Shown here piece by piece: positions 1 to 11,765 of a DNA stretch of 64,000 nucleotides. Positions within the stretch are counted from its first letter, which is position 1. The number at the start of each line of letters is the position of its first letter. Location of the stretch: contig NC_088301.1 of NCBI RefSeq assembly GCF_032854445.1, forward strand, positions 50,215,116 to 50,279,115, in the 5' to 3' direction. The notes beneath the pieces are model-generated. The model saw nothing but the letters and a program-made list of their open reading frames with translations. It searched no databases and was not told the DNA's origin. The position numbers and the translations under genes were made by a program. This DNA comes from Liolophura sinensis (Eukaryota; Mollusca; Polyplacophora; Chitonida; Chitonidae).

Positions 1-297
1 GCGTAAGACATCACACTTGTATCAATAAGGGAATACGGAAGTGTCGATCTTTTAAGAGTACTTGATCCACAGTGTCATAATATTGACTGTGCAGTGAAGT
101 ACCAGGCCAAGTATGTACCAACAACTTGTACATGACAGCTTTTGTGTATCTTTTGATAACATAAAATCAGTATCAAATATTTGCTGTAGAATAGCTATGG
201 ATGGTATTGATCATTAAGTTTAAAGGTTTAAGACAAAGTATTAGTCCTCAGGAATTCTCAGTAAGAATTTTTAAGGGTGTCCTTTTGGGTTTGGCAG

Positions 298-3200
298 GGG
301 ACCAGATTGTGGAGTGGAATGGGGTTCCATTGACTGGACGAACTTACGAGGACGTACAGCATATCATTTCTATACCAAATGGCGAGATTGAATTATTGAT
401 TCGGCCGTGAGTACCACATACGTATTTGGTCCAGAAACCAAACTAACATCGGAAAATACCGGTAATTATATGACAGTCACTCAATTGAATTATACTGTGA
501 AGTTAAAATGAATATGGTTAATTTTATCATTTTGATTGTTTACGTACCAGTATGACACAGATTTGTATATCAAAAAATTGTGATTTTATGTGATTTTGAC
601 CACTAATATGAAGTATGAACAAAGAGGTATACGTTACATGTGTCCTTTAGGAAAACAAGCTATCATGTTTTTGCATCATTTTGCCTGTGCCAGAATGAGG
701 ATTATATTGCTAACGGCGTGAAATCAAAAATCTATCGCCAAGAATTTAGCAGGCTAAACACAGAATATGTATGCGGTATGAAATAAAAACTATCCCCCTG
801 TACCTTTATACGCCAGGGAGACGAAACCATCTGTTACAGGGGTCTTAGCCTTCTTAGTCGCAACACAACACACTGAATCCATATTAAGCTAAGGCTAACC
901 TAGTTTACTGCATTCAGTAGAGTGAGAAGTGAAGCAAAGTGACAATTGCACAAATGATTAGCGCTGTGTGAGATGCTATATATCTCAACGAATTGTGTGA
1001 GTTTCGGAGATGCAAATGTAAACTCTTTACTGAAATTATGTGTTGATGACCAGATACAAGGAGCCGCGGACAGCCTTCAATGGCAGTTTATGTGCATCTG
1101 TAAATAGAGTCAAACAGTCCGAATCGCGCATTACAACCTGAACACAAGTGAAAGTTCAGCAGACAGCGATATTCACAATGAGGTGATAATGCTTAACAAC
1201 GGATTCTGCAGTAGAACAAGACAGACATCCTCTGGGCACAGCGACGTCTTGCTGCACGTATGTTTTGGAGCATAGCTCTTTAAACGATGGCGAATTAATC
1301 GATCACAGATGGTGAGGTCATTAAGCAAACGTTATTTCTGCCTGGGAACTATTTTATGTAAAAATTTATATGGAAGTGTTAGTTTGTCACTTTTTCAGCA
1401 TGATCACGCATGTTGTCATGCATGTTTCAGGGGAACACGCCTATCCACCAAACTCGCCACCGACTGTTGCCGCAAATCATCATCCGCGCCCGGAAGTTGT
1501 CACTCCTCTTACGACAACCTCGATGACGTAAGAGACCTGGACGATTTCGGTAGTTCCTTGTTTTCTCTTCCTCATCTATGATAGAAAACTTTATGTAAAT
1601 ATTGTTAAGTCAAGCCTTTGTGCTCCCTTAATTTGTTTAAGTAGCTAGCACTTTGTACTTGTTAAAATTGTGTAGATTTTGGTTACATATTTGTAGTTTT
1701 GCAATTAGTTTCAACAGCTGCATACTTAGTCGTAGTTTTTGACGAAGTAGGCGTGTTTAGTCATTTCTAGTATTTTAGTAAAGGCAGAATTTAGATATTC
1801 AGTATATACATACAGCTTATGATAACACTTGAAAACCGTCTCCAAGTTTAGCTTCTTGGGATTAAAAAACTTATTTAAACTTAAACTTATTTTTCTCATC
1901 TTGGGATTAATCACATCCAAGCTGTGGGCATTTCAACCACTGTGCCTCTACTCACAACTTTATGGTTAGCGTGAAAATAATTCATCTATTTTATTGGTGT
2001 TCTCGAGGATTTGTACGTAGAGAAAACCAAAATATCAGGTTTAAACTATCACTATTCACCAGGTACCTCCTGACAAACCTCCTGACTTAAAGCCTGTGTC
2101 GAATCTGGCTAAAGCTGGATTCGAACCTGTAATATAACAGGCCAGAAGCCGATCGATAATTTTAAAAAAAGGAAAGTGATTGCTGGTAAGATGGTCTTAA
2201 GACTAGAATGAATAAATAACCATGCAGCTGTCACCCGCTTGACTTTAAAAAGATTCTCGTTGCAAGGTTGTTTATATAATGCACCACCTGGTTAAGTCAT
2301 ACTGATATGTTATCACTCCAGTTATCAAAGGAGTTAAGTCAGTAATGAAATACTGTGTCCATGTTGGTTACGAGGGCAAGCACGTATCACATTATTGATG
2401 ATAATTTTTGTCATGCACTTGTACATTAAATGGGCATATTGGTCCGTGTGTATATGTTCTATGTAGACCAATACATGTAATGGCTTTATAGTGTAATATC
2501 ATAAGGGCATAAAAAGTTCACTACCAGTTTTCAATCAGGCGAACACCTGAGGATAGTGCACTGATCATGTTTAACTGTTTGAGAATACACCCAGTATAAA
2601 ACTTATAGAACTGTATCAAACTTTTCTGTGCATGTGTATGCAAGAACCAGTTGCAGATTGGCTTTATGGAGCCGAGACCGGAACATTGTCATATTATTGA
2701 GAGGAAGAAGTTGTTATTTAGAATAAACTTTTACATTTCTAACACATGTAAGCCAGGTTAGAAATCTTTCTAACTAGATTTTTCATACTCAGAGAGAAAT
2801 AAGAAGTTTGTCTGTTTTGAAAGATCTTTTTAAAAATAATCCAGGTTTAAACTATCACTATAATTCTGACATGTGTGTCCTTTTTAGCTATATACTTTTT
2901 GTGGAATGTGTTGCTGTTGTTTCAGACCGGTGTTATGAAGAATCCCGGGGCATTGACCCCGACCAACTAGCCGCCCAGTTGGAGGGGATTCAAGAGGCGG
3001 TCTCTCCTGTGGCCTCGCCCACGTCGTCACAACCAGACTACACCACGCCCAGTATGTCATCGCCCTGCAGCACCCCTCGCTCGGAACCCGTCTCCACGAC
3101 ATCAGAGCGAAACAGACTCGCCTCCGAAAGGGTAGGCACTTTAGTTTGGTCATTCTGTAGAAGCATTGAGTAAGATCTGAGATATCAGTCAAAGGCATTT

Positions 3201-4871
3201 TCATATTATATAGGAAGTGTAAGAAGAATGCTCCAAAAATATGTAATTATATATTTCATTCCAGGAAATTAATAAAAATATATGAAAAATATAGTTGATT
3301 TAAAAAGTTGTTACATTTAGACAGCAACTGCATCATCTCCGGTCAGTTTTACCCATGATAATAATCTGTATGGGAGAATTGGATGTAATGGGAGCGTCGG
3401 TTCCTTTACAACCAAATAACTGAAAAGGTCTTTGAAGTCGATTGGCGCAAAACCCATTCCCAAAAGAATCGTGACCATATATATAAAATAGAAAAATGCT
3501 GATGAATTAAGGCTGGATACTTACGAAAACATAAGCAGCCAAAATGTTTTAAGTGGTTCCCGGAAGAAATATCTAATTTTCCACGCACGAAAATCCAAAT
3601 AAAATTCCCATGTAAAAATGCACCAAATGTCGACGTGAGAACAGTGATGCTTACTTTATTCCTAATTTAATGTTGTAGTAGACACAACCATTAAACCCAG
3701 CGAAAAACTCTCTTTGCACACTCTCCCCGCACTTCTGGCATTTTGAGTCTCATGATCCAGTGGTGAAGGTAGTACACTCTAGGTGTTCTCGTAATCACCT
3801 GTATCGTGTTTCCATAGTAACATGTCATTTTCGTTTGACTTCCCTGCATATGGCTCACACATAGACTCTGCCTGCCAGTGTCTGTCGCTCGTCTTGATTT
3901 TTTTTAAACGATATACGCTTGAATGTAGATCATAGAGACAACCATGCTGTGGTGACTTGTGCTCTTTATAGACTTACTCGTGTCATTATAGCGCGGATTC
4001 TTGGGGAGGAAAGAGTGATCTCTCGTTCTTTAAATCCGGGATATGCTAAAATTCAGTATAAACATTTTTGCTACAGGCACCTGTTCTCGAAAGTACAACA
4101 GAGATGGGAGATATTCAGGTAGGCATTGGTTTTCATTACTGGTAATATTTTTCACTGGCAGTTCACTGTACAGTTGTCTTGAATCGCACCGCTGTCATTG
4201 TTTTCAATCAATCCCGTTATTCATGCAATGCATTTCAGCGTAATGGTTGACACTTCTGACCTGATCCAACAACAGAAAGCAGTTAATGTATCAAGCAGTC
4301 CAAGCTCCTCAAAACAGTTGTATGAAATAACTTTCATATTCGGATTAATTGGTCAACGCTAATCTCTACGTCCAGCTTGACGGGAAAAATGCGTTAATAT
4401 GCAATGACTTTGGCAAATGTTTGTTTCTTAAAAAGCTTTCCTGTCATATATGTTGCCATGATTTTATGACGCCATCTTCTTGTATTTTAGCTGCAACTTA
4501 GTTACGATGATTATGACAACACACTCAACATCCATATCATCCAAGCTCGTAATTTGTTGCCAAAAGATATGAACGGCCTATCTGATCCTTTTGTCAAAGT
4601 TTACCTTTTACCGGGAAGGAAGTAAGTATATTTGAAAATATATTTCACTTTCAGTTTCATATTAAATGTTCGATACTTATGCAGTTTGAAGCGGCGCAAG
4701 CTGAAATGGTCTGTGAGGTTGCTGGAAGATTTTAGAAAGTGAGATTAGTAAAATTGTTAATTTTTTCCACGATAGTAACAGTACCCAAAGCATAAAACAC
4801 CTTCTGAATACCTCATGCCATTAGATCCTGTTGAGTAAATGATGGCGTATAGGCCCATGTTTTGGTATTTT

Positions 4872-4960
<89 letters not shown>

Positions 4961-7900
4961 TTTAAATCAGTGCTGAGAACAAACGGAGAACAAAGCATAT
5001 CCCCCGCAGTCTGAATCCGGAATGGCATCAGACGATTATGTTCCAAGACGTGCCCAGGGATGAAATCCGCCGAAGGGTATTGGAGTTTACTGTCTGGGAC
5101 TACGACCGTTTCAAAGCAAATGACTTTCTGGGAGAGGTGGTCATAGACTTATCAGGTAACGGTAAAATGTATGCTGCTTACTGACGCCCTAGGTTATCAT
5201 TGTCAGTGTTTTTTTACTCTGAACCCTTAAGGATCGCAATCTACTTTTTAAGCCTTTTTTTAGACAAAAAAACACTATATGTATCATTTTTAAATGTTCT
5301 CTATGTAAAATAGAATTATTCTTTTAAATTTTAAACATATTCTTATACAAGTACCACGCTTCACACTTTTCGTTGATGACAAAGCCATATAAAAAGAGAA
5401 GCTAATTCACAAATTCCCTTGTTTAAATTTTTTTTGAAATGTTTTGGGTGAAAGCAAAGCCAGAAAATTTGTGAAAGTCGGCCCTGTAAAACCTGCAACA
5501 GGCGCCTAAGAAACAGTGTTAGTTATGACTAAACTCTCGAATGTTTGCAAATACATAAACATTGGATAATATTTACATGACTTCTTATATGTATATCTTT
5601 CTCAGACGATGGATATCTGGATAATAAGCCACACTGGTATCCTTTAAGTGATCATGACGAGAATACGAGTGCCGAGTTACCGAAACCTACCGTTCTTCCA
5701 CCATCCCACGAACACTCAACAACTCCCAAGGGAAAACCATCCGTAAACACCGGAAAGAGCAGAGCCGAGAAATCTCAAAAAGAGGTAGGGCTATCATGGA
5801 CCAAAACATCAGGCAAACAGAAACAGGTTTTTATTTTCACACCGTTTGCTCTTGCATTAATGAATATTTTGTTATTCGTTGTTCACCCATGCATTAAGAG
5901 ATTTACTTTGAGACTTTGAGACTAATGGATGTCTGTATTTATTGGAAGAATATACCTGAATGAAATAGATGCATTTACCTCTGTACATGCTTGACTTTAA
6001 GCATGTAGCCCACCTGTTCCTGTCTCAACCGACATATGTCTCGCATGGATCAATGGCTAGGAATTTTGGTATTTCAGACACTCTTATTGATTCTAAGCTG
6101 AACATTATGATATTTAACAGCTCACGTAAACTACAACCTATGGAATGCATATAGTTTACTGAAATATCTTTGTCCAAAGCTTATGGGATATAACAAAATA
6201 TTGTACATTTGTTTAAATTTAAGCACTATATGGTGACTATTTGGAATTGACATGTGGCGCCTCACGGCACGTATCTGCTCATAGAAAAATGATATCCTGG
6301 GATATTATGTCATCAGTGCACATCAGTACATGCTCATACAGATCAATTTGCCTGTCGGCGAAACATACTTTATTCATGGAAGCGCCAGATAAGGCTCTTT
6401 ATACATACAAAAGGCACACTTAGTGAACCTCTGATCCGACGTTTGTCGTCGTGGTAAAAGGCTTTCATTAACCTAGTAGTAATAATATTGCCGTGTTTTA
6501 ACATTACCAAATAGATGACATTCTACAAACAGACATAAAATGTTGATGGAGGTGTGACCTTGTCTGCTTTACTGCCAAGACGACTAACCGTGTAATCGGC
6601 TTGAAAGCTTTTATTAACAAAGGCGTCAGTCATCGCGCAATCAAATTACAGGATAATCTCTGTAGATTCTATCTTGAAAGCTGTTGCTGATGCTGCCGAT
6701 TATATGCCGATCTTTGATATACGGAGTCCTAATGTTTAAGTCAAGTAATATCTTCGTATGTCCAGTTAAAATACTTTTTGTCGAAAGAAACTTCTGCTAA
6801 GCCCAGCTTTTTTCTTGCCGTTATACTGTTAAAGATTAGCATGCTACTTCGATAAGATTCACTAACATAATTCCCTATGGTCTCTATATATTCTATCTGT
6901 CTCTGTCCTAGCCTGTTGCCTCTGAAGAGATGTTCAGCCAAGGGCTGGGGAGACGGAAATCTTTGGGAAATCTTCTGGAAGTGGACAGTAAGTCGGACAT
7001 GGCGTCAGTACACTGCTTCCAGGCTTACAGTTTTGTTCGTAAAGACAGAGTATCTATAGGCCCTGTGCATGCTCTTAGTATTCATAGATAGATTCATTGT
7101 TATCATTTCTGTTGTGTATTGTATAGATGCAGTTGCATGCCTTATTTACAGACATTTTTATGAATAAAAGGAAATATACATGAATAAAAGGAAATATACA
7201 TGAACATAACCAACGCATTCAAAATCAAATTAAAAGAATCCCATCAGCTCCTTCGCATTAATTAGTCCAAAAAGATAAGAGAAACAGTAGAATATTACGA
7301 ATCTGATCTAATTGTAGCTCTTCATACAAACGGTAGGCACATTCTTGATAGAGCATATCGCTGCTTTACGCCACAGCTGTTAGAATGATCGTGAAGACAC
7401 CGTACAATCAGGTTTTGGCCAGATCTTTGAAACGCGAGATGAATTTATTCCGATTTTTGTGCATGCGTTTCCCTCTGTTCGCTAACAAGGCCTTGTTGCC
7501 TTGACAGATAAGAAAAAGAAGAAAGCAATGCATGCGTTTGTATCAGGTCTACTTTGTTGTACTCGGAGAAGTGGCCAAGCCACGCGGCCTGAGGTAAATG
7601 CATGACTTTAGATACATATATTCGTTCTTCATCCACTGACTTGTGCTACCGTATCCTGAATGCCATTATATTTGCTTTCCTGTGATTCGACGTTACATTT
7701 TGGAGCTTGCTTTCTATTGCAAATAGAGTATACGTTTTTACAGCTTGTGTTGTTGTGGTGATAAGTTATTACATAAAGTAAGGTGTGTGCATCTATGCCT
7801 GCGTTCATTTCTACCTGTATATACTTTCAGTATTGTGTTTCTCCAAAGGAAAGTATTGTTACATTTTTATCAGTGAGATGTTCAGCATATTAAACCACTT

Positions 7901-8713
7901 ATTATGAATAAATGCATCTAAAAATTTAGTGATATGTATGGTTATGTACTGCATACATTACATATTCCTGTGAATGGAATGGTATCATCTCGCCACAATC
8001 TGATCAAGGTTTTGAGAATATTAGCAAGTAAGCAGTGTCCTTCAACAACAATATCCATGATAATGAAATCCATAGAATTGGACATATGCTGTCACAATTG
8101 ACTTTTTGTACGACAAATAATCATCCGCTTGAGCTCACGGTATTTGTTGTCCCAGTAGCTCTTTCTGTCACACAGTCTAATCCTGAGCTCCAGATCTGCG
8201 CACATCGTCTCCTTGCGCACTTTTGATATTAAGAAATGTCCATGTAAATGTGTATGAAATTACATGAATTGATCTGTATTTTGAATTAAGCCACAGGTCA
8301 CAACTTCATTTAGTTATTTAAAACAAATGAGATATGATCACATCTTATAACGCTGTTTTCTGGTTAGCGCAAACTATATTGTGGAATAGCCTTACCAGAC
8401 AAATATTTGATTTGATCGTAAAATATTGACCTGAAAAGTTCCTTGATCCTGATGATAGATTACTTGGACAAAATTCAGATACTTTCAATCGGCTACAGAC
8501 AGGTGTGTAGTATGATGTCTTTCCTACTTTGGCCTTGCTGCCTACCACAAACGCAGATGGGACATGTTGGTTCTCAGTGAGTGTGTCAGTATCTGACCTT
8601 AAATCATTTATATACTTCCAGGGCATCATGCCACAGATTTTTCGTCCGCGAGGTCATCGCCAATTCCAACTTACGGCAAAGAAGAGGAGGCACAGGCTAA
8701 TGAACATTATTAA
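298..8713 (+). CDS. PCLO: Piccolo/Fife-like active-zone scaffold, 3' part of gene (PDZ end, C2A, short C-terminus)
   Basis: Presynaptic active-zone scaffold of the Piccolo/RIM/Fife group, which organises vesicle priming and Ca2+-channel coupling. Exons read: 298-406, 1431-1549, 2926-3131, 4077-4118, 4491-4621, 4971-5155, 5606-5784, 6912-6987, 8622-8713. All junctions keep phase and give about 379 codons. Exon 1 holds the second half of a PDZ domain ([20 protein letters not shown]). Exons 2-3 are a Ser/Pro-rich linker. Exons 4-7 form a C2 domain with Ca2+-loop aspartates in [10 protein letters not shown] and [12 protein letters not shown]. The C2 matches Piccolo ([19 protein letters not shown]) better than RIM. 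A basic RRKS segment follows, then a tail ending EANEHY-like (QANEHY) at TAA 8711-8713. No C2B domain was found downstream. The 5' end (zinc fingers, PDZ start) is outside the window. The last exon is the least certain, because a good donor (AAG|gtaaga) follows its stop directly. Confidence 0.85.
2058..2165 (-). repeat. tRNA-derived SINE remnant
   Basis: The plus strand carries ggattcgaacc, the reverse complement of a pol III B box, about 60 bp from a motif reading ggtacctcctgacaaacctc. A similar arrangement recurs at about 25155-25265 and more weakly at 51740-51840. It lies in intron 2 of the Piccolo-like gene. The boundaries are approximate. Confidence 0.4.
4077..5784 (+). other. C2A domain-coding exons of the Piccolo-like gene
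   Basis: Exon 4077-4118 encodes [14 protein letters not shown] and joins in phase 0 to [16 protein letters not shown], the start of the C2 beta sandwich. Exons 4491-4621, 4971-5155 and 5606-5784 complete it. Two aspartates in loop 1 (D-M-N-G-L-S-D) and three in loop 3 (W-D-Y-D ... N-D) are present, so Ca2+ binding is expected. The short insert that mammalian Piccolo C2A can carry after its LLPGR motif is absent; an intron lies exactly there. Confidence 0.85.
4874..4956. repeat. (TA)n microsatellite next to a splice acceptor
   Basis: An almost pure TA run of about 80 bp ends some 14 bp before the acceptor (tttaaatcag) of the C2A exon starting at 4971. It occupies the place of the polypyrimidine tract and branch region. 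Confidence 0.95.
7157..7202. repeat. Direct repeat, 20-bp unit, two copies
   Basis: The unit tgaataaaaggaaatataca occurs twice back to back, with a partial third start (tgaac). It lies in the last intron of the Piccolo-like gene. Confidence 0.9.
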
Positions 8714-9053
8714 GGTAAGATGTGTGTATATCTGGATAAACGGGTGTCAGATCCTATGCTGTCTTCTTCTGTAGATCCATCTAGCAAAAGGTTAAAATAG
8801 TGTTCAACTGCAAAATGTGAAAAGATTGGATTCTCAAATCTTGTTTTGCTTTACCAGGTAACTTGTCACCAGGTAGCAAATGTCTTCCAGGGTGCTATCA
8901 AGGCTATTTCAACCAAAACAATTCCGCGTAAATCAATTTCGTCTTGATTCTTTGCTGCTTGATATGTGAAATAAGATGCTCGTCTTCACCAAATGCTCCG
9001 GGACCACAAAGGGTGCTTCACAAAAGCCTTGTGTGATGGAGCGAAATGGATGA

Positions 9054-9059
9054 AATAAA
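9054..9059 (+). terminator. Candidate polyadenylation signal of the Piccolo-like gene
   Basis: AATAAA about 340 bp after the TAA at 8711-8713, a plausible 3' UTR end if transcription stops with the short C-terminus. Other AATAAA words occur downstream, so the assignment is tentative. Confidence 0.3.
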
Positions 9060-9149
9060 GGAATTGCTAGTCAACCCATGTGTCATCTTCTTGTATGAAG
9101 TCTGTATTCACTGTATCCAGTCATGAGCGAAAGTCATACTGTAATGCCT

Positions 9150-9420
9150 ATTTTATTTCCCATCGCCCAGATCTTCTCACTTTTTCGTTGCCCAGGGGAA
9201 AACTGTTTTGCATTGTGTAATGTTATTGTGACAACACAGCATTTGGAGTAATTCTAGCTTGGAGTAATTCTAGCTTGGAGTAATTCTTTGCCACCTGTCA
9301 CAATATTGTCATTGCTCTAATTTTTCTATCTTTGCTGTACGTCTTTATTTATATAGTATAACTGAACTGAGCAGCCAGGAAAGGTGAGGGGCGTGGAACT
9401 TTTTGTTTTGAGTGATTAAC
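9150..9420 (+). repeat. Dispersed repeat, copy 1 (with internal 17-bp triplication)
   Basis: The segment with gcattgtgtaatgttattg, then gacaacacagcattt and gagtaattctag, followed by a cacaat.ttgtcattgctct segment, recurs in the same order at about 52830-53110 and in part at 53220-53290. Inside this copy, gagtaattctagcttg is repeated about three times (9245-9290). I do not know the family. Confidence 0.5.
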
Positions 9421-11544
9421 AGAATTATTAATTACCTGTCCGTTTAAGATGAAAAGAGTTTGTATTATCTTGACAGGCTAAAAGCACCGATTCCTGAGGT
9501 ACCATACACATTACCGATGAGATTCTTACTTACAGCATGGAGGGACTTTGTGAACCACCAACAGAAAGAAACAGCATGTCGTTAGTCGCTGCTGTTCATA
9601 TAAGCAGTCGGTGCCCTTTAAATGATGGGACTGGATGGCAGGTTGAAACTGCACGTCTGTACAAGTATTAGTTCTGCTACACTCTTGAGTGTTAGGGAAC
9701 CAATGATTTCATAAGAATACCCCTGTTTTGCTTGTTACCTGCTGGCCCATGTAAACAATGCTAATTAAACCAGGAATAAGTATGACATAGCATATCTATG
9801 ATTCTCCAGATGCTGAGATTGCTACTGTCGCGAGTCTCGCCACGAGAGATGAGGGCGTTACTGTGAACAGAGTTGTGTGTTTTTTCAAAAGTAACAATCC
9901 ATTACAATCGACCATGCACACCATCAAATCAATCCTTCTACAAGACATCCCCTCCACTTTCGAGTAAAAACCATGAACTCAAAAATAATACTTTATCTGC
10001 TGAACAGGCAAAAGAATCACTAATTCGGCAAATATCCACGGCTTATGCAGGAACAGGTTGGTCCTTAAGTGTGAATTGGAATGTGAAATGTGACACGCAT
10101 GGTGTTCAATGAACTAGCGGACGGGCAGTGGAACTTGGTCTGGATGAAGTAGTGCAAAGATGCAATGCAATTGGTTATGGTAGACGATCGATGACGATGA
10201 AGAATATCAACAGCTCATCAGGGTGCCGGATCATCATTTGTAGACAAACTCGCACATATACGCACATGCAATTGGATCTCCGAATGTTACATTTCAGCAT
10301 ATATGTGTATAAAGTATACAAATGCGTATAAAAAATGCATTATGCGAAGGCAATTAAAATAGGCTATCGGCTTTTTTTGACGAGAGGATGGAAGAACTAT
10401 TGTTCCAATTGGAAAAATAGATATTAGTTATAGTTTTTCAGAATTATGTGTGATTTGAAGCTTTAGCGTGTAATATATGATATGCTTTTATTGGTGCCCT
10501 CATTTCGCAACACATACATACATATTGTACCAAAAGCGACATTATGTAAAAATTCATTGCTCACGTTACCATTATATATGGCTTCGCGGAGTGACATTTT
10601 CTTATTTAAAAGCGTGCTAGTCCAAACTGACATTCGCGATTGCCTGGCGACACTGTTTTGATGTTGTATATTTGAGATACTTGAATGAGATTTAGCATGT
10701 GTGATGTTTCGTCATTATAGTTACTGTGTTAACTCTTTTACGAACGGATATACGAGTAAATTTTCTCATCTCAAATAAGATTTATAGATTTCATCGCTTG
10801 TGTCATTGTGTAAAGGTTGTTCTATATGGTTGGTTGTCACAAGCAGTATTGTGAAATTGATAGTGCGTGCTAGATGACGTGTTTTACAAATGCTCAAAAA
10901 TAGTAAGAAGAGCATTTTTTTTTTTTTTTTAGATATACAGATAATCTCTGAATATTTCGAACGAAGATGTTTTTGAGGATTGGAAGACACCTATATTTAA
11001 CACCTCCATATGGTACAAATTGTTAGCAAACGGTTTATCCCATGTTCAAGTGCTTTTTATATTGTTTGATTCAAATTTTTCATTGCCTATGTAGAGGACT
11101 ATTAAATAGCTTACGGCACGTTTTGCAGCTTCGTTATGTAGGTCAGTTGTGGGTTGTTATTTAGTGGGCAGGGGGAAAAGTCTTTGATTTGGGTTAGTTT
11201 ACTCCTTAATATTGGCTTACCGTCTTCAGGATATTGTAAAATTAATTACCAGGTTATTCTAGACGTACAACCATAAAAAGACAAGCTGGTCAATATCGGA
11301 AAAATATACATGATGATATGATGCTATATGCAGCAGTGTTTGTTTTGAAGAAACGTGTCAATTTCAGAACATCCCTGGGGAATGGTTTTCGTTTCGCTTC
11401 TCCGTGTTTTATATTTCATAACATCTGCACTGCTCTAAAACACCATAGCTCTGAGTTACTATCAAAATCGTGGTATCAGAAAAAAAAATGATGTTATACT
11501 CTAGCCCACGGAGATGTTCTTTCTCGGGGGTTGTTCCGAATCTT

Positions 11545-11765
11545 GACGCATTTAGGTATTATTTATATATTTATTTAAATGTTTATGTACTTATTTATTT
11601 ATTTATTTGTTGTTTTCCGGGTTTACGTTGTACTTAAGAATAGAGTACTTATGACAACTACCAGGTAACCCGTCATGCATGGCTCGGAGGACCGCACCGC
11701 TAACCGTGAGTTGTCCGACTGCCCTTCCTGATGAGAGGCCGTAGAGTACTAATAGGGAGTGAAAA
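11545..11765 (-). repeat. SINE remnant, minus orientation
   Basis: A tatttatttattt run followed by a segment whose reverse complement reads gtacaacgtaaacccgg resembles the (aaat)n-ending SINE 3' tail seen at 34260-34312. The GC-rich head (ctcggaggaccgcaccgcta) has no clear A box. Confidence 0.4.

Noticed and set aside
1431-1527. Alternative donor gtaaga at 1528 for Piccolo-like exon 2
   Set aside because: It would break the frame into the next exon (stop in RCYEE region). The donor at 1550 keeps phase.
298-5784. RIM (RIMS1/2) rather than Piccolo/Fife
   Set aside because: The C2A block, QARNL, LLPGR, LNPEW and DNKPHWYPL, is closer to Piccolo than to RIM as I remember them, although the PDZ alone fits both.
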